Source: Candidatus Cloacimonadota bacterium (lineage in GTDB: Bacteria > Cloacimonadota > Cloacimonadia > Cloacimonadales > WRIO01). From it: 8,377 nt of DNA. This document shows positions 1 through 6,364 of this stretch, one piece after another. Under the pieces are notes generated by a model. It saw only the letters and a program-made list of their open reading frames with translations, did no database searches and was not told where the DNA came from. Location of the stretch: NCBI GenBank assembly GCA_009782695.1, contig WRIO01000034.1:1-8377 (forward strand). The letters run 5' to 3'. Positions within the stretch are counted from its first letter, which is position 1, and every line of letters begins with the position of its first letter. Both the position numbers and the translations under genes were made by a program.

Positions 1-612
1 CGGAGGCGTAAAATTGGGAGCAGAAACTTGATTAACTTGCAATGAGATGCTATTTGAGGGGGTAGATAAACCAGTTGGTAAATCAGCCTCTACCATAAAA
101 TCGTAGTTCCCTGCATAAATCAAAGTATCGATATACACATTTGATTCATAGCTGCTAGATACGTATCCGATCTGGTGAAAGGAGCTCTCGATAGACAATT
201 TACGGCTGATAAAATAACCCAAAATGTCTGAGGTATAGGTATCTTCTGGCTCGTCCCACATTAGTGTGACGATATTTGCAGCTGCTCTCCCGGTCAACTC
301 TGCTGGAGCAGGGAATGTCTCTGGGAGAGTTTCCGCCTCTTCTGGCTCGAAGGCTATGTCCTCTCCAATCTCTTGTAATAAAGGCGCTATCATCGTGATA
401 GGTATGCGTGTGGAGGGGGAATTAACTTGATGCAAAATATATAGGAACTGATAGGAGGTTCCTGGGGTATCAGAAATATCGATAGACATATCTATGTTAT
501 GGTATCCTGTTTGGCTATCGACAGTATTTTCTAAAATATCTGCGCTTGACTCTTGTAATAATACAAGAGAAATCATCAAAACACAAATAATAAAATATGC
601 TCTTTTCGGCAC
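1..612 (-). CDS. Secreted Fn3-domain protein, 3' end cut by window edge
   Basis: An open frame of 204 codons runs from a GTG at 612 to the left edge without a stop, so only the N-terminal part is seen. Residues 1-24 form a signal peptide: K3 and R4, a hydrophobic stretch (FIICVLMISLVLL), then SSA as a likely cleavage site. Residues 25-100 are an acidic, Pro/Glu-rich region that I do not recognise. Residues about 102-193 look like a fibronectin type III domain: it opens with a P-A-P-x-L pattern, has the core Trp (W119) in strand B, a G-Y-x-I-x-R pattern around residue 132, and ends in a strand before SLQV. The product is probably exported and could be a surface or adhesive protein; in FCB bacteria such proteins are often type IX secretion cargo, but the C-terminus that would show this lies outside the window. 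It has its own promoter. The start is uncertain: the best Shine-Dalgarno fits an out-of-frame ATG at 623 (see findings). Confidence 0.72.
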   Translation of the reverse strand, partial: MPKRAYFIICVLMISLVLLQESSADILENTVDSQTGYHNIDMSIDISDTPGTSYQFLYILHQVNSPSTRIPITMIAPLLQEIGEDIAFEPEEAETLPETFPAPAELTGRAAANIVTLMWDEPEDTYTSDILGYFISRKLSIESSFHQIGYVSSSYESNVYIDTLIYAGNYDFMVEADLPTGLSTPSNSISLQVNQVSAPNFTPP

Positions 613-632
613 TCTCCCCCCATTTGTTGTAT

Positions 633-638
633 TCCTTT
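633..638 (-). promoter_or_regulatory. Ribosome binding site (AAAGGA) of the Fn3 gene
   Basis: AAAGGA lies 9 nt upstream of an ATG at 623-621. That ATG opens a frame that ends after 15 codons, whereas the signal-peptide frame is entered only from GTG at 612, which is about 20 nt from this site. Either the GTG is used with the G-rich stretch just before it, or one base is missing in the G6 run between the two starts. Confidence 0.45.
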
Positions 639-651
639 CAAATAGTCTGCC

Positions 652-679
652 ATTTTAAAATATTCACTGTTTTTGTCAA
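652..679 (-). promoter_or_regulatory. Sigma70-type promoter of the Fn3 gene
   Basis: On the minus strand TTGACA (679-674) is followed after 16 bp by TAAAAT (657-652). This is a full consensus -35 and a good -10, in the gap upstream of the secreted-protein gene, giving a predicted leader of roughly 30 nt. It is the clearest promoter in the window and separates this gene from the long upstream unit. Confidence 0.65.
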
Positions 680-682
680 GGG

Positions 683-720
683 AAAAAACGATTTTTTATA
701 CTTTTCTGAAGGTTGCCTTC
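683..720 (-). terminator. Small hairpin plus A6/T6 palindrome, possible weak terminator
   Basis: Between the coiled-coil gene and the next promoter, the minus strand carries a 5-bp hairpin, GAAGG-CAA-CCTTC (720-708), then an A6-TCG-T6 palindrome (697-683) whose T-run could act as a U-tract. It is in the right place to end the upstream unit, but the GC stem is short and the U-run lies about 20 nt from it, so it is not a standard intrinsic terminator. Confidence 0.3.
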
Positions 721-794
721 TAAACTCTTTATTTAGCGGTGGAGAGCGTGTGCACTTTTTGCTATTGTGACTATGAAAACTGCTATATGAGATA

Positions 795-1580
795 TTACTG
801 TTTTTTATCTATAAAATGCGATTTATTTGTAGATTGGGTATATTGGGAGATAGTTTTTGCTCCTATGTCTTGCTTGGTAAGAATGAGCTTCATCTTTTCT
901 CGGACGTTGTGTAGTTCTATAGCATTTTCGTCTTCGTATTCGATGATTTCATTTATGAGTGACCTTAAATCAGTTACCATTTGCCGATATTTTATTTTTT
1001 TGGGATCAGTATCTAGCAAATCATCGAATAGACGGAAGTTTATCTCATTTCTGACCATATCACATTGGTTGAGGATATCATCTTTTTGCCGTATGATAGT
1101 TTCCAAAAAGTCTATATCATCGATATTGAGTATAGTTCTTTCTTCCTTTACACAGTCGAGTAGTGCTATATTTAGCTGGTGCAGCTTTTCGAGGCTTTTT
1201 ATTTGTTCATCTATATTATCACTTGTTGACCTCGTAGTATTCGTGAGGTGGAGCTCTTGTATATCTTTTTCGAGGCTTGCTATCTTTACTTGTAAGCCTA
1301 TTATTTCGGTAGACGTATTTTCAGAAATATCTTCTGTATTTTTTTGGAGGGAGAAAAGCTTTAATTCGGCATTTCTTTTTTGCAATAATAGCCTGCCGAA
1401 CTCTATCAGTTCGGTTGGCTCGAGTTCTTCTGTTGCTTTTTCAGGCACCTCTATGTTCGTATGTTTTTCTTCCTGTTTCTTTTTAGGTGTGTCGTGTTGG
1501 TTTTGATTGCTATCATTTCTAGCTGCCACCCTGAGAGTATTTGATGCAGATACAGGAATATAATCATTTTTTTCTGCCAT
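795..1580 (-). CDS. Coiled-coil protein, FlgN/FliT-like C-terminal half
   Basis: A 261-residue, acidic, mostly helical protein without a signal peptide or membrane segment, so probably cytoplasmic. Residues 1-55 are polar and low in complexity (Gln, Asn, Lys, Glu). Residues about 56-112 have heptad-like spacing of Leu/Ile typical of a coiled coil. Residues about 127-258 resemble flagellar export chaperones of the FlgN/FliT type: a helix with LLDCVKEERTIL, then DIDFLETIIRQKDDIL, a third helix around residues 205-235, and a C-terminal tail with Y247 and FIDKK (256-260), an ending I associate with FlgN-like proteins of clostridia. This is pattern memory only, and no flagellar gene is adjacent. 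The ATG at 1580 has GAGGT 8 nt upstream. It follows the lipid kinase by 60 bp and could be the last gene of the long unit. The alternative is an unrelated coiled-coil protein; that it is a real gene is fairly sure. Confidence 0.75.
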   Translation of the reverse strand: MAEKNDYIPVSASNTLRVAARNDSNQNQHDTPKKKQEEKHTNIEVPEKATEELEPTELIEFGRLLLQKRNAELKLFSLQKNTEDISENTSTEIIGLQVKIASLEKDIQELHLTNTTRSTSDNIDEQIKSLEKLHQLNIALLDCVKEERTILNIDDIDFLETIIRQKDDILNQCDMVRNEINFRLFDDLLDTDPKKIKYRQMVTDLRSLINEIIEYEDENAIELHNVREKMKLILTKQDIGAKTISQYTQSTNKSHFIDKKQ

Positions 1581-1640
1581 CTTGTGCTACCTCACTTCTT
1601 TTATCTATCGTCTTTTTTTACTTCTTTTATTAGTTTTTAT

Positions 1641-2291
1641 TTATCCCCAAAGTTTCATTTCTACGAAAAATTTAGCAGCATTTATCAGTTCATCATTTAA
1701 CACCAAGTAAGTAATCCACATCACTATCCCCGATAAAATGGGTATTTTCACATTGTCATCGAAGGGTATATTCACCAGCTCTGCCACACTGGCAGTAAAG
1801 GCTCCCCACAGGGCTATCAGTGGGTCGATAAAGAACAACCCAAACACAAAAGTGGTGATAAAACAAGCTAGAGTTCCCTCGAAAGTTTTGGACGAGTTTA
1901 TGAACTTTCTTTTACCAAAATTCATACCTACGAGGGCTGCAAAAGTGTCTCCGATAGATAAAAATGCCATAGCGACAAAAGCTATGTCAGCAGGGAAAAA
2001 AGCTACGCAAATGATAGCTGACACCAGTAGGTATGAAGCTCCTGTGATATTGTTCTTTTCGTGTTTACGCAGCAATACTCCAAAGATCAGCATAAAGTAT
2101 CTGCCAAAATTCTTGTTTTCTAAGCGAAAAAGCTCCACCACGATAGAGACGATGATCAAAAACAAGAAAAATAGCAGTGTCGGTTTTTGTTCGTTATGGA
2201 AAATATATCGATACATTATCGGTAAAAAAATAGATAAAATATGGATAGATTTGCGCATAAATTCTATCTTTTTTCTATCTTGAAATATCAA
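1641..2291 (-). CDS. SEC59/VTE5-type CTP-dependent lipid (polyprenol/phytol/DAG) kinase
   Basis: A polytopic membrane protein of 216 residues from the TTG at 2291, with about six or seven hydrophobic segments. It carries the signature of the dolichol kinase/phytol kinase/Dgk1 family: E-x-x-R-K-x-x-H (E10 to H17), E53-L-F-R, TGAS at 83-86, G114-D115 followed by A-A-L-V-G and F-G-K, the K135-T-x-E-G box, E171, and D178-D179-N-x-x-I-P. Known members transfer phosphate, usually from CTP, to dolichol, phytol or diacylglycerol; databases may loosely name it phosphatidate cytidylyltransferase. It lies 42 bp after a geranylgeranyl reductase, which favours an isoprenoid alcohol as substrate (inference). 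The start is unclear. TTG 2291 has no Shine-Dalgarno, and ATG 2258 would remove E10 of the motif. AAAGGA overlapping the reductase stop sits 7 nt before an in-frame ATT at 2321, which would give 226 residues. Confidence 0.85.
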   Translation of the reverse strand: MIFQDRKKIEFMRKSIHILSIFLPIMYRYIFHNEQKPTLLFFLFLIIVSIVVELFRLENKNFGRYFMLIFGVLLRKHEKNNITGASYLLVSAIICVAFFPADIAFVAMAFLSIGDTFAALVGMNFGKRKFINSSKTFEGTLACFITTFVFGLFFIDPLIALWGAFTASVAELVNIPFDDNVKIPILSGIVMWITYLVLNDELINAAKFFVEMKLWG

Positions 2292-2328
2292 GTATTTTAG
2301 CAGAGTAATATATCTAAAAATAAGTTTG

Positions 2329-2335
2329 TCCTTTT
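2329..2335 (-). promoter_or_regulatory. Shine-Dalgarno (AAAAGGA) overlapping the reductase stop, before a non-ATG start
   Basis: The site overlaps the TAA of the reductase gene, just as the sites of the neighbouring genes lie on or beside the previous stop. A start is expected about 5-9 nt on, yet no ATG, GTG or TTG is there; the in-frame codon at 7 nt is ATT (2321-2319). The frame is open from directly after the reductase stop. It decides, or at least questions, the start of the lipid kinase. Confidence 0.45.
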
Positions 2336-3551
2336 ATGCTTTTAGCTTTGCTATCAAGAAATCAGTAGCTAGCTTTGCTACTAATGCAGGGTCATCGAAC
2401 ACAGTTTCTCGAAAAATCCTAGCTAAGCTAAGCTCCTCTCTGGGTATCTTACGGATAGATGCCATGATCTTATTTAATTGCCTATCTAATAATTTATGGG
2501 TTTTATTTCGCAGCAAATACATAAACCGCTGATTTTTCCCTAGGTGGTTTTCCCATTTATCGGGGTATTCTTTTAGTAGTGAAAAGTCTTTTGTTTTTAA
2601 TGCTTTAGCGGCTGTCTCTCCGCAATACTTCCCACCTATCATACCTTGCACTATGCCGGCTCCTGTGAGTGGGTCAGCTTGCTGTGCTGCATCGCCGACT
2701 AGCATCACATTATTTTTCACAAAGTCATGACCTGCTTTGCTCGGTTCACCGCCAAAAATTGAGCAGTTAATAGAAGCTTTCGGGAAGTTTTTATGCATAA
2801 ATTTATCTAAATAATACAAGACAGATTTACCTTCTCTGATAGCATTGCCACACATACCCGCCCCGATATTTGCTTGCGAACTGCTCTTTGGGAACACCCA
2901 AATATACCCGCTGGGGATATAGTTCTTTCCTAGATAAAAATGGCAAATATCATTCTGGATATTTATATTATTGACAGTGTATTGGGCTAGCGAATAAATA
3001 TCATCCAGGGCAAGGCAGGTATCGATGCCTGCCCAGCGACCAACCTGTGACTCTACACCGTCTGCGCCTATCACGATGCTACATTGCACTTGATAAATCG
3101 CTTTTCTATGTCTGAAAATCACACCCTTGGTAGCTTTCGTCTCATCGGAGTTTTTATCTCGCAAAAGTCCCACAGCGTCTGCTTTTGTCAGTAACCGCAC
3201 GCCCTTTGACACTGCTAGATCTGCCAACGATCTGTCAAAAACTCGTCTATCGAGGATATACCCAAAAGAGTTTTCTCCCGGAAAGCTTAAGTCGCAAGAC
3301 TCGCCGTTTGGAGCGTGAAACCTGGCAGACGAGACTTTTGTGCATATCCAACGTGGGTCAGGCAGTATAAATTGTGAGATACCATTGTGGGAGACGCCTT
3401 CGGCACACCGAACAGGGATGCCAGGCTCTCTATCTCTTTCTAGCAGTAGCACTTTGCAACCTGCTTCTGCGGCAAATCGTGCTGCTGTGCTACCTGCTGG
3501 TCCAGCACCTATGACCACTATATCATAAAATTTTTCTATGTCGTTATACAT
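2334..3551 (-). CDS. Geranylgeranyl reductase-family FAD oxidoreductase
   Basis: A 405-residue flavoprotein of the GGR/ChlP/digeranylgeranylglycerophospholipid reductase family, at the usual length. Residues 11-20 hold the Rossmann FAD motif (VVIGAGPAG) with the ribose-binding E39. C49 lies in the family's C-A-E-G box (49-52). GADGVES (162-168) and VGDAAQQADPLTGAG (285-299) are the second and third FAD contacts, and the substrate-pocket signature P-x-x-Y-x-W-x-F-P is complete at 213-221. Family members saturate geranylgeranyl or longer polyprenyl chains on chlorophyll precursors, archaeal lipids or quinones; the substrate here cannot be told from sequence. I chose ATG 3551 rather than an upstream ATG at 3608, because 3551 places the FAD motif at the normal distance and overlaps the ferredoxin stop by 8 bp. 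It has no good Shine-Dalgarno, so translation is probably coupled to the ferredoxin, its likely electron donor. The last 16 residues are an Ala/Lys/Leu-rich helix. Confidence 0.92.
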   Translation of the reverse strand: MYNDIEKFYDIVVIGAGPAGSTAARFAAEAGCKVLLLERDREPGIPVRCAEGVSHNGISQFILPDPRWICTKVSSARFHAPNGESCDLSFPGENSFGYILDRRVFDRSLADLAVSKGVRLLTKADAVGLLRDKNSDETKATKGVIFRHRKAIYQVQCSIVIGADGVESQVGRWAGIDTCLALDDIYSLAQYTVNNINIQNDICHFYLGKNYIPSGYIWVFPKSSSQANIGAGMCGNAIREGKSVLYYLDKFMHKNFPKASINCSIFGGEPSKAGHDFVKNNVMLVGDAAQQADPLTGAGIVQGMIGGKYCGETAAKALKTKDFSLLKEYPDKWENHLGKNQRFMYLLRNKTHKLLDRQLNKIMASIRKIPREELSLARIFRETVFDDPALVAKLATDFLIAKLKA

Positions 3552-3717
3552 GGTTTTCGCTGATAGCCATCGCAGGGCAGATTGTGCGGCATTTCCCGCA
3601 CTGCACACAGCTCGGCTGGTCTATCATCACCTCATACTCGCGGACAGATATCGCTGCTACTGGGCATACAGCAGCACAAGTGCCACAAATATCGCATAAA
3701 TCTCTGTCTATCTGCAT
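3544..3717 (-). CDS. 2[4Fe-4S] ferredoxin
   Basis: A 57-residue protein with two complete clostridial-type cluster motifs, C8-x2-C11-x2-C14-x3-C18-P and C37-x2-C40-x2-C43-x3-C47-P, so it should hold two [4Fe-4S] clusters and carry low-potential electrons in the cytoplasm. The length and symmetric halves fit bacterial and archaeal ferredoxins. ATG 3717 is preferred over an upstream in-frame ATG at 3774: it has AGGA 8 nt upstream, on the stop of the preceding gene, and starts right at the first beta strand, whereas the longer form would overlap the barrel gene by 47 bp and add 19 residues with no family match. Its end overlaps the reductase start by 8 bp, a strong sign that the two work as a pair. 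An adjacent ferredoxin and geranylgeranyl reductase are known from Methanosarcina, where the ferredoxin supports lipid saturation. Confidence 0.93.
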   Translation of the reverse strand: MQIDRDLCDICGTCAAVCPVAAISVREYEVMIDQPSCVQCGKCRTICPAMAISENHV

Positions 3718-3727
3718 ATCTTGTATC

Positions 3728-4945
3728 CTACTGTTTATCGGGGCGGGGTATATCACGCGGTGATTTCCTGTCAAAAGGTTTTTTTAGGAAATCAAAACCT
3801 TGTGTTCCGACAGATAATAAAAAGCCACTTTCTGCAAAATCATGTTTTGCAGTTTCGCCTCTGCTAAATAGCTTTAGAGCTAGATCGAGCGTGTTTTCCG
3901 ATTGTTTTAATGGTAGAGAGAAACCGAAGTGATAAGCGGTCTCATAAATCTCATTGTTATTTACTTTAAATGGCAAATTTCTATAAGAAAACCCTGTTCG
4001 GAGGGGTATTTTTGCTAAATAATTGTTAGCTCGTGGTATGCCTGTCCATGCAAGTCCTAAGCTCATTTTTACAGTATCTACGGGGTCTTCGAAGCTACTA
4101 GAGTTACTCCAAAACTGATGGTGGATATCTGAGCTGATCACGAAATGGCGAAAGGGGAGGTATGTCACTCCATAAGCTAAGCTTGCAGGGTATTTATAGG
4201 ATGCATCCCCTGTTTTTTCTTGTATAGCATTGGTGTGTAGCTCCACATCGCCTTTCAGATGAGTGGGTGTGGAGTAGCTAACGCCGACAGAAAGCTTTTC
4301 AAATCCTTTTGCCAATCCAAATGTCACTGAAGGATTGTAAAAGGTTTTTTCTATCTCAAATTCAGAATCCAGAAGCCCCAAACTATCAGGGAAAGACTCC
4401 CTATCATAAATGATTTCATGCCCAACTAAATAGTTTAATCCGAAGCCTATGTTTACCAAAGGGTTTTTGTTTGCATAGAACAATCCTGCTTGATACAGGG
4501 ACAAGCTGATCCTTTTTTGGAGATCATAAAGGAATTCGTCTCCCTCAAAAACCATCGTATCACGAGCTTCAGTTTTTAGGTTTGCGGAGCTGATATTCGT
4601 ATAATTTATTCCGAACCTATGGTTCTTATAGGGAAAAGCCAGTAGAAAATATGGCATAGAGATTTGATCGTCTTTAAATGAGCTTTTGTTTACATCATTG
4701 TAAGTGGTGTAACCCATAGAAATGCCTGTGGAAAAATAGGTTTTATCGAGTGTGGTGGTCAGAGCAGGGTTCAGCGTGCTAGCATTCTGCCGAGTCAAGT
4801 CACCCACGCCTGTGTCTCCCATTCCAGCTCCTACGATATCTGTTTGGCTACTAATATCAGCAGGACCATGAAAAGTAAAAATAGATTGCGAATAAAGTGC
4901 CAGACAGCACCAGAAAAAAGCAATCATGAGGATAGTTTTGTTCAT
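3728..4945 (-). CDS. Outer membrane beta-barrel protein (FadL/PorV-like)
   Basis: A 405-residue protein with a signal peptide (residues 1 to about 20, ending LYSQS) followed by many short alternating polar/aromatic strands typical of an outer membrane barrel. Near the N-terminus, G39-x-G-M-G-D-T-G and then S-T-L-N-P-A (residues 56-61) resemble the conserved hatch region of PorV/FadL-type barrels (G-M-G-x-A ... NPA). It may form a passage for hydrophobic molecules or serve in protein export; the sequence does not settle this. The last strand seems to end near residue 388, after which a basic, Pro-rich tail (PFDRKSPRDIPRPDKQ) follows instead of the usual C-terminal aromatic residue. ATG 4945 has AAGGAA 5 nt upstream. 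It lies 11 bp after rlpA and 10 bp before the ferredoxin. Outer membrane location is likely; the exact family is uncertain. Confidence 0.8.
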   Translation of the reverse strand: MNKTILMIAFFWCCLALYSQSIFTFHGPADISSQTDIVGAGMGDTGVGDLTRQNASTLNPALTTTLDKTYFSTGISMGYTTYNDVNKSSFKDDQISMPYFLLAFPYKNHRFGINYTNISSANLKTEARDTMVFEGDEFLYDLQKRISLSLYQAGLFYANKNPLVNIGFGLNYLVGHEIIYDRESFPDSLGLLDSEFEIEKTFYNPSVTFGLAKGFEKLSVGVSYSTPTHLKGDVELHTNAIQEKTGDASYKYPASLAYGVTYLPFRHFVISSDIHHQFWSNSSSFEDPVDTVKMSLGLAWTGIPRANNYLAKIPLRTGFSYRNLPFKVNNNEIYETAYHFGFSLPLKQSENTLDLALKLFSRGETAKHDFAESGFLLSVGTQGFDFLKKPFDRKSPRDIPRPDKQ

Positions 4946-4956
4946 ATTATTTCCTT

Positions 4957-5406
4957 TTAGTCTAAATAAATCACTTTCAATTTGCAGACGCCCAACCCCG
5001 CAAAGTCGAGTGTTTGAGCTGTTTTGTAAGATACATCCAAGTCTCTCCCTTTGATAAAGGGTCCTCGGTCGTTTACAGTGACCACTACCTCTTTGTTATT
5101 AAGCTCGTTTATCAGCTTGAGTTTTGTCCCAAATGGTAGTGTCTTGTGAGCTGCTGTGTAATCATACATATTAAAAATTTCGCCACTCGCAGTTTGTTTG
5201 CCATGATAAGCGTTTCCATACCATGAAGTGACCATATAGCTAGATTTGCCTTTTGGGACAGCGGCGGTTTCCTTTGGCTGGTGCACGCTTTTGGCGGGTC
5301 TGTTGCCACCTTTTGAATAGACAGCTGCCGACGAGCAGGAAGTCAGTAAAAGTATAGCACAGAAAAGCACGCATGCACATAAAACTTTTTTCAGAAGGCT
5401 ATACAT
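4957..5406 (-). CDS. rlpA: RlpA-like septal ring lipoprotein (DPBB domain)
   Basis: A 149-residue lipoprotein. Residues 1-24 are a lipoprotein signal peptide with lipobox L21-T-S-C24. Residues 25-55 are a linker. The double-psi beta-barrel spans about 58-147 with S61-W-Y-G, SGE (74-76), TAAHKTLPFGT (84-94), V111-N-D-R-G-P-F (to 117) and D122-L-D-V-S. In Pseudomonas aeruginosa the family is a lytic transglycosylase acting on peptidoglycan without stem peptides during daughter-cell separation. By spacing, its three catalytic residues (Asp, His, Asp) map to N79, H87 and D113 here, so the first acid is replaced by Asn. There is no C-terminal SPOR domain, so septal targeting would have to come from elsewhere. 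ATG 5406 has AGGGA 6 nt upstream. It lies 13 bp after the PorV-type gene and 11 bp before the barrel gene, inside an envelope-gene run. Confidence 0.9.
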   Translation of the reverse strand: MYSLLKKVLCACVLFCAILLLTSCSSAAVYSKGGNRPAKSVHQPKETAAVPKGKSSYMVTSWYGNAYHGKQTASGEIFNMYDYTAAHKTLPFGTKLKLINELNNKEVVVTVNDRGPFIKGRDLDVSYKTAQTLDFAGLGVCKLKVIYLD

Positions 5407-5419
5407 ATCACGTCCCTAA

Positions 5420-6364
5420 CTAAAACTTTACAGAAACAGCTATCTGGTTTACAAAACCAAAGCTTCCCATAGAATAAGTAGCATAATCTATCACATACTG
5501 GTTCCAGTTTATACCAAATCCGAGCGCAACACCTGATAAAAAGTCTAGATCGTCGTTTGTTTTATAGTCTTGCATGCGAGTATCTAAACCACCACGTAAA
5601 GTGAGATAGGTGTTATGGTAGTATTCTAAGCCAAATTTCCCAAAAAAATCAGAGTCAAAAGGACGGCATATATCTAGGTTTATATAGCCTTTATCAAAAA
5701 AATTATAAGCTGCCCCTACCACAGCCGTCAATGGCATATTTTCTTTATACTGCTCTTCTGTATAGTAGGAAAGCTGGGTTCCCACATTTTTTAGGGTTCC
5801 GCCCACTGTCAGGGCTTCGTTTTCAGTTTGGTGATGAACCGAAAAATCGAAAGCCAGTGCTGTAGCGGTGCAGTCATCGTATAGATTTTCATAAAAATAT
5901 TTGGCATTGATACCAAAGTCCACCACTTCGTGTATCTTGCGAGCAAAGCCTACGCCCGCCACGATATGAGAGGTATGAAAGGTGCCTATCTTCTCGTATA
6001 AGTGACCGCTTTCTACTGTTTCGTCTATGTCATCTGATACCAAAAATTGCACAAATGGGGCTACTGACCACACATCGTCTATTTTTTGAGTATAGACAGC
6101 AGAACCACCATTCATGCCATTTATATAGTTGATAAAAGTGGCTTTAAAGTGAGTTTCTGAACAGTTGACCAAACCCGCTGTGTTGTAAAACACCGCATCT
6201 GCGTCATTTGATAAACCTGTAAAAGCATTTGCCATACCTGCTGCTCTTGCTGAGAATTGCAACTTTAAAAAAGAGAACCCACTAGTGCCTGATTTGTCGT
6301 CTAAAGCTGTCAGACACAGAGCATTTGCCAGGAGTAAAGCAATAAATAACCATTTAACTTTCAT
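5420..6364 (-). CDS. PorV/PorQ-family outer membrane protein
   Basis: A 314-residue barrel protein. Residues 1-20 are a signal peptide. Residues 29-65 hold the family signature almost complete: G-F-S-F-L-K, then S38-A-R-A-A-G-M, A-F-T-G, D-A-D-A, and Y60-N-T-A-G-L, where the usual NPAGL has Thr for Pro. The rest alternates in barrel strands and ends in V-S-V-K-F with a C-terminal Phe, as expected for BamA-dependent insertion. PorV itself is a FadL-like shuttle protein of the type IX secretion system in Bacteroidota; many FCB and spirochaete genomes carry related copies (UPF0164-like) of unknown role, so a true PorV function is not claimed. ATG 6364 has AAGGA 7 nt upstream and overlaps the preceding gene by 11 bp. 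The protein is about 25 percent shorter than the barrel encoded two genes later and looks only distantly related to it. Confidence 0.88.
   Translation of the reverse strand: MKVKWLFIALLLANALCLTALDDKSGTSGFSFLKLQFSARAAGMANAFTGLSNDADAVFYNTAGLVNCSETHFKATFINYINGMNGGSAVYTQKIDDVWSVAPFVQFLVSDDIDETVESGHLYEKIGTFHTSHIVAGVGFARKIHEVVDFGINAKYFYENLYDDCTATALAFDFSVHHQTENEALTVGGTLKNVGTQLSYYTEEQYKENMPLTAVVGAAYNFFDKGYINLDICRPFDSDFFGKFGLEYYHNTYLTLRGGLDTRMQDYKTNDDLDFLSGVALGFGINWNQYVIDYATYSMGSFGFVNQIAVSVKF

Noticed and set aside
739..1506. Plus-strand 255-codon open frame
   Set aside because: Fully antisense to the coiled-coil gene; Ser/Cys/Phe-rich composition is what the reverse of an Asp/Glu/Lys-rich gene gives, and no domain or ribosome site is seen.
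1738..2283. Plus-strand 181-codon open frame
   Set aside because: Antisense to the lipid kinase, whose family motifs are complete on the minus strand.
3552..3608. 19 extra N-terminal residues for the reductase from ATG 3608
   Set aside because: They read through the ferredoxin's second cluster motif in another frame and push the FAD motif away from its normal N-terminal place.
3718..3774. Longer ferredoxin from ATG 3774
   Set aside because: It would overlap the barrel gene by 47 bp; ATG 3717 has its own Shine-Dalgarno and fits the family length.
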